DNA from: Lentzea californiensis
Lineage (GTDB): Bacteria > Actinomycetota > Actinomycetes > Mycobacteriales > Pseudonocardiaceae
Length of the DNA stretch: 64,000 nt
Assembly: GCF_024648825.1 (NCBI RefSeq)
Contig: NZ_JANBBE010000001.1
Span: forward strand, 1,240,001 to 1,304,000
Direction: 5' to 3'
Within the stretch, counting starts at the first letter, position 1. Every line of letters begins with the position of its first letter. The notes under the pieces are model-generated. The model was given only the letters and a program-made list of their open reading frames with translations, did no database searches and had not been told where the DNA came from. Positions 35,718 to 45,292 of the stretch are shown here, one piece after another. The position numbers were made by a program, and so were the translations under genes.

Positions 35718-35802
35718 CAGGAGCTCCAGGGGCTGTCGGCGGGTACGCGAATACTCGTGCCGACCAGACTTCCCGGCTCACCAAGATGGAATCTTAACGC
35801 GA

Positions 35803-35829
35803 ACGGGCGTCCCCGGTGAGGACGCCCGT
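35803..35829 (-). terminator. acs terminator
   Basis: Perfect 10-bp stem (35803-35812 with 35820-35829), 7-base loop, 17 bases past the acs stop on the minus strand. Confidence 0.75.
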
Positions 35830-35845
35830 CACGTTTGAAGCAGAC

Positions 35846-37828
<1,983 letters not shown>

Positions 37829-38040
37829 GGTGCGAGACCTCCTGGAATGTCCAGACCGGTTGGGGATGCGGGTACTGACCGTAGTGCGAGCCAGCTCACT
37901 TCCAACAGGCTCCTCCCTCAAAAGGTTCAGACCAATCTGGGGAGGCGGTTACACGGCTGTCATTGTGTAACCCGTTTTGTCTGTTCCAGGCACGTGTGGC
38001 GCGTTGAACGGGCGCAGTTGCGCGCTCAGCGGTTGGGTCA

Positions 38041-38054
38041 GTGAGCTGGGTCAC
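38041..38054. promoter_or_regulatory. Crp-like box between acs and the Fic-like gene
   Basis: GTGAGCTGGGTCAC, a GTGA-N6-TCAC core, 18 bases upstream of the -10 of the Fic-like gene and 213 bases upstream of acs. acs is a known Crp target in actinobacteria. Confidence 0.45.
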
Positions 38055-38072
38055 GCGTTTCACCTGGTCAGG

Positions 38073-38086
38073 TACTCTGCGCGACC
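38073..38086 (+). promoter_or_regulatory. -10 box for leaderless Fic-like gene
   Basis: TACTCT at 38073-38078 ends eight bases before GTG 38087; no ribosome binding site. Confidence 0.45.
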
Positions 38087-38815
38087 GTGACCGATCCTCT
38101 CGCACCGCTGCTTTCCTTGCCCGGCGTGGCGGACGCCGCGAACGCCGCCAAGGACGCCGTCTTCCAGGTGCACCGCCATCGGGTGAACCTGCGCGGCTGG
38201 GCCACGACGGCGGCGGAAGCGTCCGTCCGCGCGGCCCGCGCGTCGGCGGCCCTGGAGGGCGGTCCGACCGAGATCCCGGAGTCCGGCGAGGTCTCGGACC
38301 CCGTGCTGGCGGGCTCTTTGCGGGTCGCGGAGGCACTGGGCGGGCTCGTCGCCACGTGGCAGCGCGCGCCGTTGCAGGCCCTCGCGCGGTTGCACGTGCT
38401 GGCCGCCGCCGACCTCACGACCGAAGTCGGACGGCCGCGCGTCTCCGACGACGTGTCGCAACGGCTCGACATGCTCGGCTCGCTCGTCAGCGGTGGCACG
38501 TCCGTGCCGGCGCCCATCGTCGTCGCGGTGGTGCACGGCGAACTGCTCGGGCTGGCGCCGTTCGGTGTCGCCAACGGGGTGGTCGCCCGTGCGGCCGCGC
38601 GGATGACGTCGATCTCCACAGGCCTGGACCCCAAGGGCCTCGGTGTGCCGGAGGTGGCGTGCCTGCGTCGGTCGGCGGAGTACGAGGCCGCGTCCGTGGC
38701 GTTCGCGTCGGGGTCCCTGGAAGGTCTCGCGCAGTGGATCCTGTTCGTCTGCTCGTCGCTGGAGGCGGGCGCCCGCGAGGCCAAGAGCATCGCGGACGCC
38801 GCACTCACCGGGTGA
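38087..38815 (+). CDS. Fic-like protein with degenerate active site
   Basis: 242 residues from GTG 38087. The C-terminal half resembles a Fic fold: VVHGELLGLAPFGVANGVVAR stands where Fic enzymes have HPFxxGNGRxxR. Pro-Phe and Asn-Gly are retained, but the catalytic His is Ala and the Gly-Arg of the anion hole is Val-Val. The helix QAPLQALARLHVLAA (W/Q-rich in the family) precedes it. AMP-transfer is therefore doubtful. It is at the place of Rv3662c near acs. Overlaps convergent kynU by 11 bp. Confidence 0.7.
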   Translation: MTDPLAPLLSLPGVADAANAAKDAVFQVHRHRVNLRGWATTAAEASVRAARASAALEGGPTEIPESGEVSDPVLAGSLRVAEALGGLVATWQRAPLQALARLHVLAAADLTTEVGRPRVSDDVSQRLDMLGSLVSGGTSVPAPIVVAVVHGELLGLAPFGVANGVVARAAARMTSISTGLDPKGLGVPEVACLRRSAEYEAASVAFASGSLEGLAQWILFVCSSLEAGAREAKSIADAALTG

Positions 38816-39905
38816 TGTCCGCCAGTACTTCGGCGGCCCTGACGGCGTCCTCGTCCGTCACGTAGAGCGGGGCGAAACCGAACCGCAGGACGTCCGGCGG
38901 CCGGTGGTCGCCGATGACGCCGCGCGCGATCAGTTCGTCCATGACGGCCCTGGCGTCGGGGCAGCGCACCGAGATCTGGTTGCCCCGCTGCTCCGGAGTG
39001 ATCACCTCGAGGTTCGTGAGCTTCTCGACGTGCTCGCGGAACAACGCGGTCAGCGCCAGGCCGCGCTGCCGCAGTTCGGCCAGGTCGACGTCGTCCCAGA
39101 CGTCCAGCGACGCGTCGAGCGCCAGCATCGACAGGATGTCCGGCGTGCCGACCCGTGCGCGGACGATGCCGGGGTCCGGCTCGTAGGACGGCTTCATGCC
39201 GAACGGCTCGCGGTGGCCGTTCCAGCCCGACAGCGGGTTCTCGAACGTCGCCTGCCTGGCGTGCGGCACGTAGATGAACGCCGGCGAGCCCGGTCCGCCG
39301 TTGAGGAACTTGTAGGTGCAGCCGATCGCGAAGTCGACGCCGAGGGCGTCCAGTTCGATGGGCAGCACACCGGCGCTGTGGCAGAGGTCCCAGACCACCT
39401 GCGCGCCCACGGCGTGCGCCTGCTCGGTGAGCGCCTTCATGTCGTGCAGCGCGCCGGTCCGGTAGTCGACCTGGTTGAGCAGCACCACGGCGGCGTCCTC
39501 GCTCAGGTCCAAAGAGGACGGAAGCGCGGCCCGGATCTTCAGCCCCGTCAGCGACGCCACCGACTCCGCGATGTAGCCGTCGGTCGGGAACGTCGACTCG
39601 TCGCAGACGATCTCGGTGCGGCCGGTGCCCTTCACCGCGCCCATCAACGCCTTGAAGACGTTGACCGACGTCGAGTCGCCCACCACGACCTGACCGGGCG
39701 CAGCGCCGATCAGCCGGCCGACGCGGTCGCCGATCCGTTGCGGCGCCTCCCACCAGCCCTCGCTCCACGACCTGATCAGCCGCGTGCCCCACTGGTGCTC
39801 CACGACCTCCTGCATCCGCTCGGCGACATGCTTCGGAGGTGCGCCGAGGGAGTTGCCGTCGAGGTAGATGACGCCTTCGGGGATGTCGAACAGCTCGCGC
39901 CTCAC
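38805..39905 (-). CDS. kynU: kynureninase
   Basis: 366 residues from GTG 39905 (GTGA overlap with tdo). PLP-dependent fold type I: YLDGNSLGAPP at the N-terminus, the PLP lysine in CTYKFLNGGPG, WDLCHSAGV with the Asp that holds the ring nitrogen. It cleaves kynurenine to anthranilate and alanine. With the upstream dioxygenase it makes a two-gene tryptophan catabolic operon; formylkynurenine formamidase is not in the window. Confidence 0.95.
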   Translation of the reverse strand: MRRELFDIPEGVIYLDGNSLGAPPKHVAERMQEVVEHQWGTRLIRSWSEGWWEAPQRIGDRVGRLIGAAPGQVVVGDSTSVNVFKALMGAVKGTGRTEIVCDESTFPTDGYIAESVASLTGLKIRAALPSSLDLSEDAAVVLLNQVDYRTGALHDMKALTEQAHAVGAQVVWDLCHSAGVLPIELDALGVDFAIGCTYKFLNGGPGSPAFIYVPHARQATFENPLSGWNGHREPFGMKPSYEPDPGIVRARVGTPDILSMLALDASLDVWDDVDLAELRQRGLALTALFREHVEKLTNLEVITPEQRGNQISVRCPDARAVMDELIARGVIGDHRPPDVLRFGFAPLYVTDEDAVRAAEVLADITR

Positions 39906-40717
39906 ACGTAGCTCCTGGCGGTCCACAGCTCGGGGAACACCGCTCGCTGGGTGCGCTTCTCCAGCCATGCGACGCCGGCGGAGCCACCGGTGCCGACCTT
40001 CGAGCCCATCGAACGACGGGTCGCCAGCAGGTGGTCGTAGCGCCAGCGCGCGAACTCCTCGGCGATGTCGGTCAGCGCCTCGCCCAGCTCCAGCAGGTCG
40101 CGGTCGTCGCCGCGGTAGATCGCCGCCCACACCTGCTCGACCTCGGCCGACGGCTGGTAGGCCTTGGTCAGGTCGCGGTCCAGCACGCTCTGCGGGATGT
40201 CGAAACCCTTGCGCTGCAACGCGGCCAGCACGTCGTCGTAGAGCGAGGGCAGGCCCAGCGACCTCTCCAGCTGGTCGTGCATCGCCGGCACCGCGCGGTG
40301 CGGCACGAGCATCGAAGCGGACTTCTCGCCGAGCAGGAACTCCATCTCGCGGTACATGCCCGACTGGAAGCCCGACCCCTCGCCGAGCGCGTCGCGGAAC
40401 GAGTTGAACTCGGTCGGCGTCATCCGCGCGATCGGCCGCCACGCCGCCGACAGTGCCTGCAGGTGCAGGTCAGAACGCCGGAGCGTGCGCACGGCCGCGC
40501 GGAGGTCGTCGGCGCGCAGTTCGGTCTGGGCCTGCCGCCACTCGAAGCAGAGCAGGCCGAAGTACAGCTCCATCACCTGCGTGATGACCAGGAACGACAT
40601 CTCACGGGGATCTTTGGACCACTGCTGTTGAAGGGTGTGCAACACCGACGCGTGCACGTAGTCCTCGTACGGCGTGGTGCCGCCGAAATCCAGCTTGGGG
40701 GACACGGGGCAGCTCAT
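39902..40717 (-). CDS. tdo: tryptophan 2,3-dioxygenase
   Basis: 271 residues, typical of bacterial TDO. YEDYVHASVLHTLQQ with the active-site His, MELYFGLLCFEW, and FRDALGEGSGFQSGMYRE, which contacts haem and substrate, are all present. It oxidises tryptophan to N-formylkynurenine with haem and oxygen. Divergent from an Lrp-type regulator that probably controls it. Overlaps kynU by 4 bp. Confidence 0.96.
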   Translation of the reverse strand: MSCPVSPKLDFGGTTPYEDYVHASVLHTLQQQWSKDPREMSFLVITQVMELYFGLLCFEWRQAQTELRADDLRAAVRTLRRSDLHLQALSAAWRPIARMTPTEFNSFRDALGEGSGFQSGMYREMEFLLGEKSASMLVPHRAVPAMHDQLERSLGLPSLYDDVLAALQRKGFDIPQSVLDRDLTKAYQPSAEVEQVWAAIYRGDDRDLLELGEALTDIAEEFARWRYDHLLATRRSMGSKVGTGGSAGVAWLEKRTQRAVFPELWTARSYV

Positions 40718-40810
40718 GTGCTCAATCGTCGCCGGAACGGCCCGTCACCTGAATGGGCGACGAAAGGCGTTCGGCTCGAACTTCTTCCAATCGCAAAACG
40801 GATCGCCGAG

Positions 40811-40823
40811 TAGCTTTGCGTTC
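40811..40823 (+). promoter_or_regulatory. -10 box for leaderless lrp
   Basis: TAGCTT at 40811-40816 ends seven bases before ATG 40824; no ribosome binding site. Confidence 0.45.
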
Positions 40824-41264
40824 ATGTTGGACGAGGTGGACAAGGCCCTCTTGGAGGCCCTCCAAGAGGATGCGCGGCTGTCGTACAACGAGCTGGCCCG
40901 CCGGGTCCACGTCTCACCGCCGACGGTCGCGCAGCGGGTCCGCCGGCTCGAGAACATGGGCGCGATCACCGGCTACCGCGCCGTGGTCGACCCCACCGTC
41001 GTCGGACGTCCGGTGGTCGCGTTGGTGCGCATGAAGTGTTACGGCCCGCGGTGCATCACCGTGCACCCCGAACTGCTCGACGACCTCCCCGAAGTGGTCG
41101 AGGTCGTGCGGCTGACCGGAGACATCTGCTCGGTCGTGAAGGTCGTCACGACGTCCATCGTCGAGTTGGAGCGGCTGCTGGTCCGGCTGGCCGCGCACGG
41201 GGAGACGTCCAGCGCAATGGTGCTGTCGACGCCGATCCCGTGGCGGCCGGTGTTGCCCGGATAA
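40824..41264 (+). CDS. Lrp/AsnC family regulator
   Basis: 146 residues from ATG 40824. N-terminal helix-turn-helix (DKALLEALQEDARLSYNELARR start, then VHVSPPTVAQRVRRLE) and a C-terminal RAM ligand domain ending in MVLSTPIPWRP. It senses amino acids; the divergent tdo-kynU operon makes tryptophan or kynurenine the likely ligand. Upstream in-frame starts run into the tdo gene and are unlikely. Its stop codon overlaps the NsrR box of the next gene. Confidence 0.92.
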   Translation: MLDEVDKALLEALQEDARLSYNELARRVHVSPPTVAQRVRRLENMGAITGYRAVVDPTVVGRPVVALVRMKCYGPRCITVHPELLDDLPEVVEVVRLTGDICSVVKVVTTSIVELERLLVRLAAHGETSSAMVLSTPIPWRPVLPG

Positions 41265-41285
41265 CATGCATCTGAGATTCCAATT
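41263..41285. promoter_or_regulatory. NsrR box
   Basis: 23-bp imperfect palindrome from 41263 with the core ATCTGAGAT; sequence and spacing resemble the NsrR sites described at the hmp and nsrR promoters of Streptomyces coelicolor. It ends 17 bases before the nsrR GTG and overlaps the lrp stop. Confidence 0.7.
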
Positions 41286-41302
41286 AAGTTAGCCTCGATC
41301 TT

Positions 41303-41779
41303 GTGAGGCTGACCAAGAGCACCGACATCGCGCTGCGGATCGTGATGCGGCTGGCCGCTGCCGAGACGGACCGTCTCGTCTCGTCGCCCGGCGAGACGAG
41401 ACGGTCCGTCTCGGCGAACCCGACCACGCGTGAAGTCGCCGAGGTCATGGGCGTGCAGTACACCCACGCGGCCAAGGTCGTGGCCCAGCTCCAGCACCTC
41501 GGCGTGATCGTGGCGCGCCGCGGCAGGGGCGGCGGCCTGGCGCTCGCCGAGACGAGACGGTCCGTCTCGGTGGGGTGGCTGGTGCGCGCGCTGGAAGGTA
41601 ACGGAGAGGTCGTCGACTGCGACGGCGAAGTGCCGTGCCCGTTGAGTTCCGCTTGCCGGTTGCGACACGCGTTGCGTCAGGCCCAGGAAGCTTTCTACGC
41701 CTCGCTCGATCCACTGCGCGTCGAGGACCTCGTCGCTGATCCCACCGGTCCTGTTCTGCTCAGCCTCCGGCTGAGGTGA
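41303..41779 (+). CDS. nsrR: NsrR, nitric-oxide-sensing Rrf2 regulator with repeat insertion
   Basis: 158 residues, GTG start. Rrf2 winged helix: MRLTKSTDIALRIVMRLAAA, then VAEVMGVQYTHAAKVVAQLQ and ARRGRGGGLAL. Three cluster cysteines CDGEVPCPLSSAC (C-x5-C-x5-C) match NsrR. Between the first helix and NPTTREVAEVM lies an extra stretch of about 20 residues encoded by a perfect inverted repeat, and a third partial copy encodes ETRRSVSV after LALA. Reading frame is kept. It represses the downstream hmp until nitric oxide destroys the cluster. Confidence 0.9.
   Translation: MRLTKSTDIALRIVMRLAAAETDRLVSSPGETRRSVSANPTTREVAEVMGVQYTHAAKVVAQLQHLGVIVARRGRGGGLALAETRRSVSVGWLVRALEGNGEVVDCDGEVPCPLSSACRLRHALRQAQEAFYASLDPLRVEDLVADPTGPVLLSLRLR
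41360..41415. repeat. perfect inverted repeat inside nsrR
   Basis: Two 24-bp arms (41360-41383 and 41392-41415) with an 8-base loop; each arm itself contains the palindrome GAGACGGACCGTCTC. It lies in frame within nsrR and can form a very stable hairpin in the mRNA. Confidence 0.95.
41546..41570. repeat. third copy of the nsrR palindromic element
   Basis: 25 bp nearly identical to the right arm at 41392-41415, again in nsrR, read in the frame giving ETRRSVS as in the first copy. Confidence 0.9.
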
Positions 41780-41790
41780 GGAGCACGTCG

Positions 41791-42909
41791 ATGCTGTCCC
41801 CGAAGTCCGCTGAGCTGGTCGAAGCCACCCTGCCCGCTGTGGGGGCCGCCATCGGCGAGATCAGCAAGCTGTTCTACCAGCGCATGTTCGCCGAGCACCC
41901 GGTCCTGCTGCGGGTCCTGTTCAACCGCGGCAACCAGGCCAACGGCACGCAGGCCCAGGCGCTGGCCGGTTCGGTCGCGGCCTTCGCGTCAGGACTGCTC
42001 GCCGGGCAGCAGCCCGACGCGATGCTGCGCCGCATCGCGCACAAGCACGTCTCGGTCGGCGTCACGGCCGGCCAGTACGCGGTCGTGCACAAGCACCTGC
42101 TCGCGGCCGTCGGCGAGGTCCTGGACGTCACGCCGGAGATCGCGGCGGCCTGGAGCGAGGTCTACTGGCTGATGGCCGACACGCTGATCGGACTGGAGCG
42201 GTTCCTGCCCAGGGGCCAGCAGGACTACCGGGTGATCGCCCGGTTCCAGGAGACGGAGGACGTCGTCACGTTCGTCGTCAGGCCGGTCAACGGTCCGGTG
42301 CCCCTGAACGCCCCCGGTCAGTACGTGTCGGTGCAGGTGCCGCTTCCCGACGGGGCCCGGCAGATCCGCCAGTACAGCCTGTCCGGGCGGACCGACGACG
42401 CGCTGCAGTTCTCGGTGAAGCGCGACGGCGAGGTGTCCCGGTACCTGCACGACCGCGCGCCGGTGGGCAGCACGCTGAGGCTCAGCCGTCCGGCCGGGGA
42501 CGTGACGCTCCAGCCCGGTGACGGCCCGGTGCTGTTCGCGTCGGCGGGGATCGGGTGCACGCCGATGATCGCGATGCTCGCCGAGCTCGCCGCCACCGGC
42601 TCGCCGCGGCAGGTCATCGCGGTGCACGGTGACCGCGACCAGTTCAGCCACCCGTTCCGCGCCGAGCTCGCTCAGCTCGTGGCCAAGCTCGAGGACGCGC
42701 AGGCGCACGTCTTCTACGAGCTGCCCGTCGGTGAGTGGCCAGCCGAACGGACCGGGTTCGCCGACCTCCGCGGTGTTCCCGTTCCCCAGGACACCACCGC
42801 CTACCTGTGCGGACCGGTGCCGTTCCTGCGGGCGATGCGGGCCCAGCTCCTCGAAGCGGGCGTCACCGACATCCACTACGAGGTGTTCGGGCCGGACCTA
42901 ACCCGCTAG
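41791..42909 (+). CDS. hmp: flavohaemoprotein, nitric oxide dioxygenase
   Basis: 372 residues from ATG 41791 (GAGGAG seven bases upstream); GTG 41776, overlapping the nsrR stop, would add five residues. Globin domain (about 1-140) with proximal His in RIAHKHVSVGV, then the ferredoxin-reductase module: RQYSLSG (FAD), ASAGIGCTPMIAML (NAD ribose) and CGPVPFLRAM. It oxidises NO to nitrate. Directly behind nsrR, a self-contained NO-response pair. Confidence 0.95.
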   Translation: MLSPKSAELVEATLPAVGAAIGEISKLFYQRMFAEHPVLLRVLFNRGNQANGTQAQALAGSVAAFASGLLAGQQPDAMLRRIAHKHVSVGVTAGQYAVVHKHLLAAVGEVLDVTPEIAAAWSEVYWLMADTLIGLERFLPRGQQDYRVIARFQETEDVVTFVVRPVNGPVPLNAPGQYVSVQVPLPDGARQIRQYSLSGRTDDALQFSVKRDGEVSRYLHDRAPVGSTLRLSRPAGDVTLQPGDGPVLFASAGIGCTPMIAMLAELAATGSPRQVIAVHGDRDQFSHPFRAELAQLVAKLEDAQAHVFYELPVGEWPAERTGFADLRGVPVPQDTTAYLCGPVPFLRAMRAQLLEAGVTDIHYEVFGPDLTR

Positions 42910-43809
42910 CCGGTCCAGGGCGTTGCGGACGTGGCCCTTGGTGTCCTCCAGAGCGGCGGCCGCACGTTCGGTCGGTTCGCCGGACAGCAGGTGGACCAGC
43001 GCCACCTTGAGGTCGCCGTCCGCGTCCGCCAGCGCCTGCTCGCACGCGGTCTCGGGCTGGCCGGTGGCCTCGTGCAGGATCCGGATCGTCCGGCCGCGCA
43101 GCTTCGCGTTGGTGGCGCGCATGCTGACCATCAGGTTCGAGTAGGTGCGGCCGAGCTTGATCATCACCGCGGTGGAGAACGACGTCAGGACCAGCTTCTG
43201 GGCCGATCCCGCCTTCATCCGCGTGGAACCGGCGATGGCCTCCGGGCCGGTGTTCAGCGCGACCAGGACGTCGGGCGTGAACGGCACCGACGCGTTGTTC
43301 GACACCAGCACGGTGCGCGCGCCGAGCGCTTGCGCCTCCTGCAGCGCGCCGATCACGAACGGTGTGCGCCCGGACGCCGTCACGCCCACGACCAGGTCCT
43401 TCGCGGTGGCGTGGCGGCGGATCTGGGCGGCGCCCGAGTGGTCCTCCACCTCCTCGACGGCGCGGACGAGAGCTTCCGGACCGCCGGCGTGGTGGGCGAC
43501 GAACCAGTCGGCGGGGGCGTTGAACGTCGGCACGAGCTCAGCGGCGTCCAGCGTCGCCAGGCGCCCCGACGTGCCCGCGCCGACGTAGTGCACGCGGCCG
43601 CCGGACATGATCGCCGCGACGCCGAGGTCGACGGCCCCGGCCAGTTCCGGCAGTGCCTGCGCGACCGCGGCGGGGACCGTCCGGTCCTCCTCGTTGATCA
43701 TGCGCAGCACGTCGATCGTGGATGCCCGGTCGATGTCCGTGGTGCGGGGGTTCCGTTGCTCGGTCGGAGATTCCACGCGCACCACCACACCGTTCCGGGG
43801 GGAGGTCAT
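42898..43809 (-). CDS. murQ: N-acetylmuramic acid 6-phosphate etherase
   Basis: 303 residues. One SIS domain with YVGAGTSGRLATLDA and the conserved ISTRMKAGSAQKL-type stretch (GSTRMKAGSAQKLVL). The enzyme splits the lactyl ether of MurNAc-6-phosphate to GlcNAc-6-phosphate and lactate. ATG overlaps the murR stop by 4 bp. The 3' end overlaps hmp by 12 bp. Part of the MurNAc salvage locus with the genes at 46.6-51.0 kb. Confidence 0.96.
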   Translation of the reverse strand: MTSPRNGVVVRVESPTEQRNPRTTDIDRASTIDVLRMINEEDRTVPAAVAQALPELAGAVDLGVAAIMSGGRVHYVGAGTSGRLATLDAAELVPTFNAPADWFVAHHAGGPEALVRAVEEVEDHSGAAQIRRHATAKDLVVGVTASGRTPFVIGALQEAQALGARTVLVSNNASVPFTPDVLVALNTGPEAIAGSTRMKAGSAQKLVLTSFSTAVMIKLGRTYSNLMVSMRATNAKLRGRTIRILHEATGQPETACEQALADADGDLKVALVHLLSGEPTERAAAALEDTKGHVRNALDRLAG

Positions 43810-44726
43810 TTAGTCGTCTCCCGCGGCCGCCGCCGGCCGTCTGGTCTGGCACCGAGCCGATGGCCGGACACCGCCTCGTAGGTCGCCTCCAGCGCCGTCT
43901 TCGCCGTGTCCACGTGGTGCTGGGCGACGCCGATGAACAGGCAGTCGATCACCGTGAGCTGGGCGATGCGGCTCGCCATCGCGCCGGAGCGGAACGTCGT
44001 CTCGCGCGCGGCCGTGGTCAGCACGTGGTCGGCGATCTCGGTGATGGGCGAGCGCGGGAAGTTCGTCAGCGCGACGGTGGTCGCGCCGGTCTCGCGGGCG
44101 ACGCGCAGGGCCTCGACGGTCTCCGCGGTCGAGCCGGTGTGCGAGATGCCCACGGCCACGTCGGCGGGGGTCAGCACGGCGGCCGAGGTCAGCGCGATGT
44201 GCGTGTCGTTCCACGCGAAGCAGGTGAGCCCTATGCGGTGCAGCTTCTGCTGCATGTCGAACGCGACGAACGCGGACGCGCCGAAACCGTAGACGTCGAC
44301 ACGACGGGCGCCCGCGACCGCTTGGACGACCTTCTCGAGCGACTCGACGTCGAGCTGCTCGGCGGTCTCCTCGACGGCGCGGGCGTCGGCGAACGCGACC
44401 TTGCCGACGACCTGCTTGAGGTCGTCGCCCGGTCCGATGTCGCCACCCATGTCGTGGTTGGCCCTGGCCTGGCTGCGGGCCGTGTCCGCGGCGAGCGCGA
44501 TGCGCAGTTCCGGATATCCACCGACGCCGATCGCCTTGCAGAACCGCGTCACCGTCGTCTCACTCGTGCCCGCCTGCTCGGCGACCTCGGTGATGCTGCG
44601 GTGCGCGACAGTTCCGGGGTTCTCCAGCACCACCTTCGCGACGCGCTGCTCCGCGCGCGCGAGACCCGGCAGCAACGACCGGATCTTCACCAGTGGACTG
44701 GACTCGGCACTGCTTTCAGTGGACAC
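43806..44726 (-). CDS. murR: RpiR/MurR family regulator
   Basis: 306 residues: N-terminal HTH_6 domain (LPGLARAEQRVAKVVLENPG, then AGTSETTVTRFCKAIGVGGY) and a C-terminal SIS domain (VDVYGFGASAFVAFD, VGISHTGSTAETVEAL). GTG start. The SIS domain should bind a phosphosugar, MurNAc-6-phosphate by context, to release murQ. Coupled to murQ by a 4-bp overlap. Confidence 0.93.
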   Translation of the reverse strand: MSTESSAESSPLVKIRSLLPGLARAEQRVAKVVLENPGTVAHRSITEVAEQAGTSETTVTRFCKAIGVGGYPELRIALAADTARSQARANHDMGGDIGPGDDLKQVVGKVAFADARAVEETAEQLDVESLEKVVQAVAGARRVDVYGFGASAFVAFDMQQKLHRIGLTCFAWNDTHIALTSAAVLTPADVAVGISHTGSTAETVEALRVARETGATTVALTNFPRSPITEIADHVLTTAARETTFRSGAMASRIAQLTVIDCLFIGVAQHHVDTAKTALEATYEAVSGHRLGARPDGRRRPRETTK

Positions 44727-44778
44727 GTGGGAAACTTACTAACCGCCACTGCGAGGGTCAACGGAGTGTGTCCGAAAG

Positions 44779-45243
44779 TCACCCTCTCGGCAGGTCCTGG
44801 TGGACGTCGGGCACCTTCCGGGTGGACACCGCGATCCGGTTCCACGAGTTGATGGTGAAGATCAACGCGATGAGCTGCGCGAGCTCCTCCTCGCCGAAGT
44901 GCTTCGCGGCCAGCTCGTAGACCTCGTCACTGACGTACTCGTGGCTGCTCAGGACCGTGATGGCCTCGGTGAGCCGCAGCGCCGCCCGCTCCTTCTCGGT
45001 GTAGAGGTCGCCGGCCTCCTCCCACGCGTTGAGGAGGTAGATGCGGGCCTCGGTCTCGCCACCCTTGCGGGCGTCCACGGTGTGCATGTTGAGGCAGTAG
45101 GCGCAGTGGTTGAGCTGCGAGGCGCGGATGCGCACGAGCTCGGCGAGCTGCTCGTCGAGGCCCTCGCGGGCAGCGGCGTCGAGGGCGATCATGGCGCGGT
45201 AGACCTTCGGGGCCTTCTTGGCGAGGTCGATGCGGTTCGTCAT
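44779..45243 (-). CDS. carboxymuconolactone decarboxylase/AhpD-like protein
   Basis: 154 residues from ATG 45243; TTG 45249 adds two. The HCAYCLNMHTVDARKGG motif is the CxxC...H peroxidase-like active site of the AhpD family. It reduces peroxides with thiols or acts as a related oxidoreductase. Divergent from a MocR regulator across a 49-base gap with an inverted repeat, the usual partnership for these genes in actinomycetes. Confidence 0.92.
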   Translation of the reverse strand: MTNRIDLAKKAPKVYRAMIALDAAAREGLDEQLAELVRIRASQLNHCAYCLNMHTVDARKGGETEARIYLLNAWEEAGDLYTEKERAALRLTEAITVLSSHEYVSDEVYELAAKHFGEEELAQLIALIFTINSWNRIAVSTRKVPDVHQDLPRG

Positions 45244-45254
45244 GGTCAAAACCT

Positions 45255-45272
45255 AGGGCGATGATTGGCCCT
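45255..45272. promoter_or_regulatory. inverted repeat, likely MocR operator
   Basis: AGGGC (45255-45259) and GCCCT (45268-45272) in the gap between the AhpD-like and MocR genes. Confidence 0.4.
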
Positions 45273-45292
45273 GGGCATGGTGAAATCTGATC

